Shown in pieces: positions 7,901-11,392 of a stretch of 11,392 nt of DNA (within the stretch, counting starts at the first letter, position 1; each line of letters starts with the position of its first letter). The notes under the pieces are model-generated. The model searched no databases, was not told the origin of the DNA, and was given only the letters and a program-made list of their open reading frames with translations. A program made the position numbers and the translations under genes. The stretch comes from Oehlia diaphana (taxonomy: Eukaryota; Glomeromycota; Glomeromycetes; Glomerales; Glomeraceae). Where the stretch lies: contig QZLH01000404.1 of the NCBI GenBank assembly GCA_003833135.1, positions 82,749 through 94,140 of the forward strand. The letters run 5' to 3'.

Positions 7901-9115
7901 CTATAATATAATTTTAACTATTTAAATTTATAGATTTGGAAAAAGTAGAAATGCAATTATAGATGATTTTATTCTTAAAAATGGATTAAAATGGATTCCT
8001 TATAGCAAATTTAAAAATGTTGAATTTCTTGTTGAAGGAGGATATGGTACTATATATAAAGCTACTTGGCTAAAGAATAATAGAGATGAAGAAATAATTC
8101 TTAAGCTCCATAAGGATTTAAATGAAAATTTGAATGAATTTTTGAAAGAAGTATGATAGTATATTAGCATATTATTTTCTATTTTTAATTTAAATTAATA
8201 TTCATTTATATTAATAAATTATTAATATCTTTATAGTGGAAATATCATACAAGTGTTTTAAATTCGAATAAAATCATATATTTTTATGGATTTACAGAAG
8301 ATCCAAATACTTCAAAATATATGGTAGTAATGGATTATGCAAATAAAGGTAATTTAAGAGTAAATTTAACAAGGATAGTTGAATATAATTGGAATCAAAA
8401 ATTATATATGTTGTACGAAATTATTTCTGGACTTAGCAAGATACATGAAAAAAATCTTATTCATTGTGATTTTCATGATGGCAATATTTTAAATCATAAT
8501 GATAAGAATAAGGATAGTTTGTATATTAGTGATTTAGGATTATGTCAACCTGTAAAATCATTTTTAAAAGAAAATGTAGGTGATATTTTTGGTGTTTTGC
8601 CATTTATGGCACCTGATGTTTTAAGATGCAAACCTTATACACCAGCAAGTGATATCTATAGTTTTTCTATGATTATGTGGGAATTTACATCTGGAGTACC
8701 ACCATTTAATAATAGAGCACATGATATTCAACTTAGTTTAAGTATTTGTAAAGGTGAACGTCCTGAAATTGTTGAAAATACTCCACAATGTTATGTAGAC
8801 TTGATGAAAAAGTGTTGGGATAAAGATCCATTAAAAAGACCAACTTCTAAAGAAGTATTAAAAATTATTGAAAAATGGATTTTCCGTTCTCATGAAATCA
8901 GTGAAGAATTAAAAAGCAACATTATGGAATTTATAAATGCACCAAATGGACATAACAATCTTGCTACTAAATCTCATTCTGAAGCATATTATACAAGTCG
9001 CTTACTTGATTTTACTGGTAAAAACTTAAATGAAATACTTGAAAGTGAAGATTCACAAGCACATGATTGTGTAATTAGTAATTCAAGTTCATTAGGTATG
9101 CACTGTAATATATAA
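1988..9115 (+). CDS. Multi-exon TKL-like protein kinase gene with a microexon array (56 predicted exons)
   Basis: Proposed exons are 1988-2003, 2092-2190, 52 microexons between 2296 and 7862, 7934-8150 and 8237-9115. The summed length is 1365 nt, so 454 residues plus stop in one continuous frame. Residues 1-38 are a short N-terminus with three acidic repeats. Residues 39-90 come from the array and are rich in Arg, Trp, Gly and aromatics. Residues from about 91 are the kinase module and its tail. The product is expected to be a soluble serine/threonine or dual-specificity kinase; no signal peptide or membrane segment is seen. ATG 1988 was chosen because the kinase exons have no in-frame Met before 8321, inside the N-lobe, and because frame arithmetic from 1988 fits. 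An alternative first-exon end at 2009 (22 nt) also keeps frame. Splicing is inferred only; the array part is far less certain than the kinase part. Confidence 0.6.
2092..2190 (+). other. Exon 2: three 24-nt repeats coding acidic 8-residue repeats
   Basis: The exon follows an acceptor AAAACTAG ending at 2091 and ends before donor GTATTAAT at 2191. Codons at 2109-2132, 2133-2156 and 2157-2180 are three imperfect copies of an eight-residue unit (GFEESGTR, EFERSSIE, EFEGIGTK). The exon ends with one base of a split codon (2190), which matches the phase needed downstream. A second acceptor, CAG at 2098, lies 7 nt further on and would shift the frame into a Leu/Lys-rich alternative that runs open through the array but hits a stop in the kinase exon. 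Confidence 0.5.
2296..3974 (+). other. Microexons 1-17 (first base and triplet)
   Basis: 2296 CTC; 2382 TTG; 2509 ATG; 2598 ATT; 2682 GGT; 2780 TTG; 2894 GGA; 3150 GGA; 3234 ATC; 3344 AGA; 3428 GAA; 3504 ATC; 3600 GGG; 3685 ATT; 3776 ATC; 3885 GAT; 3972 GTC. Each lies between an AG acceptor and a GTAAGT donor (GTAAAT after 2780). In the frame fixed by the flanking exons, each codon is built from the last base of one triplet and the first two of the next, so every intron here is phase 1. The first codon joins base 2190 with CT to give ACT (Thr). The unit ending at 3428 lacks the CTAAC motif through a local deletion. Confidence 0.6.
2943..3087. mobile_element. MITE-like element 1 (145 bp) inside array intron 7-8
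   Basis: A GC-richer fold-back insertion flanked by an exact 8-bp duplication AATATTTA (2935-2942 and 3088-3095). Inner arms at about 2957-2979 and 3051-3072 pair with few mismatches around ATCACYGG and GGTGAT words. Removing the element plus one duplication restores a 100-nt intron of normal unit sequence. An 8-bp target duplication is typical of hAT-type elements, but AATATTTA-like words are common in the array, so family assignment is tentative. No coding capacity. Confidence 0.65.
4072..5722 (+). other. Microexons 18-35 (first base and triplet)
   Basis: 4072 GGA; 4191 TTG; 4296 CGA; 4373 ATT; 4468 GCC; 4561 GAG; 4656 TGG; 4747 ATC; 4861 TTG; 4952 GAA; 5058 TTG; 5167 CGA; 5260 GGT; 5370 GGT; 5464 GGA; 5538 ATT; 5641 GGT; 5720 ATC. 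Donors are GTAAGT except GTAAGC after 4561, GCAAGT after 5058 and GTAAAT after 5464. The TTG-CGA pairs at 4191/4296 and 5058/5167 share private sequence downstream of CGA (TTTTGTATAATATTTA), so that block was duplicated as a unit. The unit ending at 5641 lacks CTAAC. Confidence 0.6.
5061..5066 (+). other. GC-AG intron donor in the array (1)
   Basis: GCAAGT follows microexon TTG 5058-5060 where GTAAGT stands after almost all others. GC-AG is the main tolerated variant of the major spliceosome and usually needs an otherwise strong donor, which AAGT plus the preceding G provides. Confidence 0.6.
5775..5926. mobile_element. MITE-like element 2 (152 bp) inside array intron 35-36
   Basis: The insertion has imperfect terminal inverted repeats: the left end starts GAGTATGGCTAAAT and the right end reads ATTTAGCAATGCCC, with inner GGTGATT and AATCACC matches. 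It is flanked by near-identical words TATAAATATT (5765-5774) and TATAATATT (5927-5935), a probable target duplication with a one-base indel. Without it the intron returns to about 111 nt. It carries no open frame. ATCACC words resemble element 1, so the two may be related. Confidence 0.6.
6650..6849. mobile_element. MITE-like element 3 (about 200 bp) inside array intron 42-43
   Basis: The terminal inverted repeats are ATCATGATGTTGGACCAA (6650-6667) and TTGGCTAACATCATGAT (6833-6849), differing by one substitution and a one-base gap. The interior repeats AATAAGCA/TGCTTAAT words in both orientations. It lies 11 nt after the donor at 6639 and leaves donor, branch region and acceptor of the host intron intact; without it the intron is about 84 nt. 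No clear target duplication is seen. Its sequence differs from elements 1 and 2. Confidence 0.6.
7294..7299 (+). other. GC-AG intron donor in the array (2)
   Basis: GCAAGT follows microexon TTG 7291-7293. Like the copy at 5061, it sits in the unit class whose acceptor is TAATTTATTTTAG-like and whose microexon is TTG. The T-to-C change could have arisen twice or been copied with the unit. Confidence 0.6.
7934..9115 (+). CDS. Kinase-domain exons: TKL-like protein kinase with family-typical C-terminal tail
   Basis: Two exons, 7934-8150 and 8237-9115, are joined in phase 0. In the 454-residue model, visible motifs are the lead-in AIIDDF...WIPYSKF, glycine loop GGYGTIYKA (about 125-133), VAIK-type lysine in IILKL (Lys147), catalytic loop HCDFHDGN (Asp240, Asn245; the usual HRD Arg is Cys), DLG in place of DFG (Asp261), and APD in place of APE (about 287-289). 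Also present are DIYSFSMIMWE, the PPF after it, and CWDKDPLKRP of the C-lobe. All catalytic residues are present, so it is probably active. The tail (LKSNIMEFINAP, then YTSRLLDF, then EDSQAHDCVI) matches the lineage-expanded kinases I know from Rhizophagus irregularis. No in-frame Met exists before 8321, so upstream exons are required. Confidence 0.9.
8151..8236 (+). other. Kinase-gene intron (86 nt)
   Basis: It begins GTATGA directly after GAA 8148-8150 and ends TTTATAG before TGG 8237. Read-through would hit TGA at once (GTA TGA). Removal joins FLKE to WKYHTS, which fits the alpha-C helix region of the kinase fold. This is an ordinary intron and not a copy of the array unit. Confidence 0.85.
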
Positions 9116-9600
9116 AAAATTAATCTTGCAAATTAATTAACATTATTTATTTATTATATATTAAAACAGATGAAAATTAATTAATTGTTTGTAAAAAAAG
9201 ATTATAATTTTTTAGGTGATATTTGATGTTATGCATTTAACAGAAATTGATTTTTATTTTATTCTTTTTGGATTTATTTAAACACTAAGGTTAGAGTACT
9301 AGTAAAATAATTTACAAGATTCTTAGTTTGTAATTTAAATAATTTCTTTTTTTTATATTTTATCATATTTAAATATTCTATTCTTTTTTAAGAATTATTT
9401 AAAAACTAAAGTTAGAGTAGTAAACATTTACAAATTCTTAGTTTGTAATTTAAATAAATCCTTTTATTTATAACTTTTCAATTATTAATTATAAATTATC
9501 AAAATAATAATAAGGATATAAAGCTATTTCTAATGTATCAAACTAAAAATAAATAATGTAAAATTTTTATACTCATTTCAAGAATCGATTGTATTTAATT
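9116..9600. other. 3' flank of the kinase gene
   Basis: AT-rich DNA without a coding region. The 3' untranslated region and cleavage site should lie here, but no position is decided; an AATAAA word occurs at 9453-9458. The 9261-9472 duplication described separately fills the middle. Confidence 0.4.
9261..9472. repeat. Direct duplication of about 95 bp with stem-forming ends
   Basis: Copy 1 is about 9261-9353 and copy 2 about 9380-9472. Both run ATTCTTTTT, TTATTTAAA, ACTAAGG or ACTAAAG followed by TTAGAGTA, a TTTACAA word, then TTCTTAGTTTGTAATTTAAATAA. Within each copy, CTAA and TTAG words pair (AAACTAA with TTAGTTT), so each can form a small hairpin. Function unknown. Confidence 0.6.
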
Positions 9601-9770
9601 TATATTGCTGACTTTTATTTTTTGGTCAATGTTAGGGATACTCGTAGTTCAAACTGAATCTATTTGGTTTATAGGCAGTTCGGCTCAGTTCAGTTCGTGA
9701 TTCGTGAGTGAACCAGGTAAACCATCAACTCACGGCTAAATGCTGTAATCCTAGCCGGAATTAACTAATG

Positions 9771-9778
9771 TCACGTGA
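9771..9778. promoter_or_regulatory. TCACGTGA box (copy 3)
   Basis: Same 8-bp palindrome as at 883, 1749 and 10814. No adjacent gene start is visible, which argues that at least some copies travel with repeats and are not promoter sites. Confidence 0.25.
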
Positions 9779-9875
9779 AGTTACACTAATTTCCAAATAT
9801 AAAATTTTGTTTCCTTACAAAAACCAAAAATGTGTTATACAATGGAATGTAACATGATTTCAAGATAATTTTAGC

Positions 9876-9950
9876 CAGTTTCAGTAGTTTTGGCCAAGTT
9901 TCAGAAGTTTCAGCTAAGTTTTGGTAATTTCAGCAAGTTTTGGAAGTCAC
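9876..9950 (+). repeat. Short imperfect tandem repeats (TTTCAG and AGTTTTGG words)
   Basis: The stretch alternates TTTCAG and AAGTTTTGG-type words with variable spacers, five to six times over about 75 bp. Subterminal short repeats of this kind are common in DNA transposons, where they bind the transposase, but no transposon ends were identified. Confidence 0.45.
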
Positions 9951-10532
9951 TGAAATCGAATTGGCCTGCCATATTTATAAGATCTGCGTTGATATCCTCA
10001 GTTTGAATTTCCACAAGGAGTGAATCTGTATCAGTATAGCATAACCGTACCTTATCCTTATATTTAGCCTTATGAGTATTATAGTAGTTTTGAACAGATT
10101 TCAGCCAAGTAGTTTTAGTTTCGGAAATCCAAAATTAGCTTTGGTAGCAACATTAAATTTTGACTATCATTAGGCTAGTTCATAATTGTTCGATCAGCTT
10201 TTTTGGTCAGGTTACACTAATCTCATGATCAAAGTTCAATTTTGAGTTGGTTTGATTGATAAACATTAGGCAACCAATAGTTATGGCTTTGTTTATTTTT
10301 GTCAGTATTTTTGTCTACTACACCAAAGATATCTGCTGCCTATAAGAAATTTGTACTGTATATGGCAATAATATGCTTGTATACATTTAACCATATGATA
10401 ATTCCATATATTTAATACACTATTTATTTTAATATTCCAATATATATGAAATCTATATGGAAAAATTAATTAACTTTTGGATTGAACTGGGTACTCAACC
10501 TGACCCATGATGTTCAGGTCAGATCTATAATG

Positions 10533-10645
10533 CGCCATACTGTTCAAAAATCCCGGGTGGCCACCCTGGATGCATCCAGGGTAGCTACCCGGGATGTATC
10601 CAGAATTTACCCTGGATTACCAAACGCCGTACTGTTCAAAAATCC
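10533..10645. repeat. Direct repeat of 21 bp spanning the fold-back element's left end
   Basis: 10533-10553 and 10625-10645 match at 20 of 21 positions (CGCCRTACTGTTCAAAAATCC). The second copy lies inside the 10541-10744 element, so this is either an internal duplication of the element's end together with 8 bp of flank, or one copy inserted next to another. Confidence 0.65.
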
Positions 10646-10744
10646 AGGATGACCCTGGATACATCCCGGGTGAGCGCCCTGGATTGATCTCGGGTAACAG
10701 TTACCCTGGATGCATCCAGGGTGATCACCCGGGATTTTTGAACA
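10541..10744. mobile_element. GC-rich fold-back (MITE-like) element with 43-bp terminal inverted repeats
   Basis: The left arm 10541-10583 and right arm 10702-10744 match at 41 of 43 positions. The two differences, GGCC versus GATC, both keep a local palindrome. Each arm holds a perfect 18-bp palindrome (CCCTGGATGCATCCAGGG), and the middle holds more CCCTGGAT and CCCGGG words, plus two CCCTGGATG copies just outside the right end. The 60-residue open frame across it is a by-product of the repeats. No transposase is encoded. Similar GC-rich hairpin elements are scattered in many fungal genomes. Confidence 0.75.
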
Positions 10745-10776
10745 TTTACCCTGGATGCAAACATTACCCTGGATGA

Positions 10777-10971
10777 TCATTGAATTTCTACACCAGTTGT
10801 TACATATTGTTGGTCACGTGATATATCACATTTGCAAAAAAAAAATTTCGCAATATTTTTTATATTATTATTAAGGGACAGATCGGAACTTAACGAGAGA
10901 AATTTAATAATTGCGGTTTACGCAAATCATTACTAAAATTGGCTAATACACAATTTTCATTGAATTTCTAC
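10777..10971. repeat. 15-bp direct repeat TCATTGAATTTCTAC
   Basis: Identical copies at 10777-10791 and 10957-10971. The interval holds a TCACGTGA box, an A-run and TTGCG/CGCAA inverted words. It could mark ends of a small inserted piece or an old tandem duplication. Confidence 0.4.
10814..10821. promoter_or_regulatory. TCACGTGA box (copy 4)
   Basis: A fourth identical copy of the palindrome, set in GGTCACGTGATAT. No gene start nearby is visible in the window. Confidence 0.25.
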
Positions 10972-11242
10972 GTCATTTATGTAATATATAATAGAAATGC
11001 TAAATATAGTAATAAATAATGTATATCCTAGCCAAGCCACTCGCAAAGTTTGACTTCGTTAAAGTTCAAAATCGTGGACTTTACTTTGGAAGAACATGGA
11101 CCCTATATTTATAGCTAATTCGAATATTTTCAAACAACTTTAATCATAATTAAATTATATTTAGTGTTTAATGATTAAAAAAATTTTTTTTAGTATTATT
11201 TATTGGTTTTTTACGTCTATATTCTTGTGATTTTTTTTTTAT
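10972..11242. other. Intergenic stretch before the minus-strand gene end
   Basis: No open frame is supportable. Weak inverted words (CAAAGTTTGACTT against GGACTTTACTTTG) occur around 11044-11090, and poly-T runs at about 11183-11190 and 11231-11240 continue toward the poly(A) region of the gene on the other strand. Confidence 0.4.
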
Positions 11243-11248
11243 TTTATT
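11243..11248 (-). terminator. Candidate poly(A) signal AATAAA (minus strand)
   Basis: TTTATT on the + strand reads AATAAA on the minus strand, 43 nt beyond the TGA of the partial minus-strand frame. The spacing is reasonable for a 3' end, but such words are frequent in AT-rich DNA. Confidence 0.35.
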
Positions 11249-11291
11249 CTTTAAAATAATAAAATGCATAGCTTATTACAAGAAGTTCCTA

Positions 11292-11392
11292 TCATAAATC
11301 CTTCATTATGTTTTCTGTAGCTTGTTCTTTAAAAGCTCGTGCATAAGTTGAAATCCAGTTCTGTATTGTTGTTATTTTAGGAACATCTTCGG
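11292..11392 (-). CDS. 3' end of an unidentified minus-strand gene (partial)
   Basis: Reading leftwards from the window edge, the frame starting with GAA 11390-11388 encodes 32 residues of well-mixed protein (beginning EDVPKITTIQNWISTY, then ARAFKEQATE) and ends with TGA at 11294-11292. The rest of the gene lies beyond the window. The NWISTYARAFKEQ stretch looks helical and could belong to a DNA-binding or recombinase-like protein, but nothing diagnostic is visible. Intergenic noise is unlikely given the composition. Confidence 0.45.
   Translation of the reverse strand, partial: EDVPKITTIQNWISTYARAFKEQATENIMKDL

Larger units (their letters stand above)
2191..7933 (+). repeat. Tandem intron array separated by 3-nt microexons
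   Basis: About 53 homologous units, mostly 74-119 bp apart. A typical unit runs GTAAGTTATTTATTTAATTC, then an AT-rich middle, then a TTTAAACTAACTAATTTC branch region, then a TAG acceptor. Between each acceptor and the next donor lie exactly 3 nt, 51 times in succession, then 1 nt at the last junction. Forty-five of the 52 donors following microexons are GTAAGT; the others are GTAAAT (2), GTAAGC (2), GTAAGG (1) and GCAAGT (2). Fifty acceptors are TAG and two are CAG. Introns without insertions range from 71 to 148 nt, so lengths drift freely while the inter-intron spacing does not. The first intron (2191-2295) opens with GTATTAAT and carries TACTAAT. A non-spliced satellite derived from one intron is the alternative reading. 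Confidence 0.85.
9601..10530. other. Gene-free stretch with degenerate transposon-like repeats
   Basis: No open frame of credible composition was found. Visible features are repeated AGTTCGGCTCAGTTCAGTTCG-like words and TTCGTGA duplicated at about 9690-9705, a TCACGTGA box at 9771-9778, short TTTCAG/AGTTTTGG repeats at 9876-9950 with scattered relatives to about 10125, and an ACCTGA/TCAGGT inverted pair near 10498-10519. The GC content is higher than in the array, and it may be an old transposable element that has lost coding capacity. Confidence 0.4.

Noticed and set aside
2191..7933. One giant intron spliced from 2190 directly to 7934
   Set aside because: This joins one spare base to an exon needing two and gives a TAG within about ten codons. 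It is not excluded if 7862 is included or other splice sites are used, so it stays the main competing hypothesis for transcript tests.
2191..7933. CRISPR-like array or ordinary minisatellite
   Set aside because: Units lack short identical repeats with unique spacers. Each carries donor, branch and acceptor signals with fixed 3-nt gaps, and flanking exons code one protein, which a neutral satellite does not explain.
2191..7933. Self-splicing group I or group II introns
   Set aside because: Ends are GT(GC)...AG with branch-like CTAAC and lengths of 70-150 nt, typical of spliceosomal introns; no conserved ribozyme core is visible.
8321..9115. Kinase gene starting at ATG 8321
   Set aside because: This start would lose the glycine loop and the catalytic lysine, which are clearly encoded upstream at 7934-8150 and joined by a good intron.
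10594..10776. 60-residue + strand open frame with Pro-Gly repeats
   Set aside because: It lies wholly in the GC-rich fold-back element; the Pro-Gly pattern is the translation of repeated CCTGGAT and CCGGG words.
1..11392. tRNA, rRNA or other structured RNA genes
   Set aside because: No tRNA-like cloverleaf with A and B boxes or rRNA core sequence was recognised on either strand by eye.

Overview
The window is very AT-rich eukaryotic nuclear DNA with short spliceosomal introns. It most likely comes from an arbuscular mycorrhizal fungus of the genus Rhizophagus or a close Glomeromycotina relative. This rests on one protein-kinase gene whose kinase domain and C-terminal tail (including YTSRLLDF) resemble the very large tyrosine-kinase-like (TKL) kinase family I know from Rhizophagus, on dense small fold-back transposons, and on the base composition. 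It was read by eye; no database search was possible.

Layout. Bases 1-1560 hold AT-rich intergenic DNA with a decayed coding fragment (384-614), small inverted repeats, a triple 9-bp repeat with TGACG cores and a TCACGTGA box. Bases 1561-1987 are the likely promoter and 5' leader of the kinase gene, with a second TCACGTGA box. One gene then fills 1988-9115 on the + strand. It has a tiny first exon, a repeat-coding second exon (2092-2190), a 5.6-kb array of introns (2191-7933), and two kinase exons (7934-8150, 8237-9115). Downstream are a duplicated AT-rich stretch, a long gene-free stretch with degenerate transposon-like repeats, a GC-rich fold-back element (10541-10744), and the 3' end of a minus-strand gene leaving the window at the right edge.

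The main discovery is the array. Between 2191 and 7933 the DNA is a chain of about 53 tandem introns, each with a donor (mostly GTAAGT), usually a CTAAC branch-point motif, and a TAG acceptor. Consecutive introns are separated by exactly 3 nucleotides in 51 of 52 cases and by 1 nucleotide in the last. Read literally, these are 52 microexons: 51 one-codon cassettes and one single-base exon. Exon lengths (16 + 99 + 51x3 + 1 + 217 + 879 = 1365 = 3x455) give one open frame from ATG 1988 to TAA 9115, a 454-residue protein with about 51 residues encoded one triplet at a time just before the kinase domain. Three MITE-like insertions lie inside array introns and leave every splice signal intact. The kinase exons contain no in-frame ATG before mid N-lobe, so the P-loop must be spliced to an upstream start. 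Whether all microexons are really included, or the array is partly skipped, needs transcript data.
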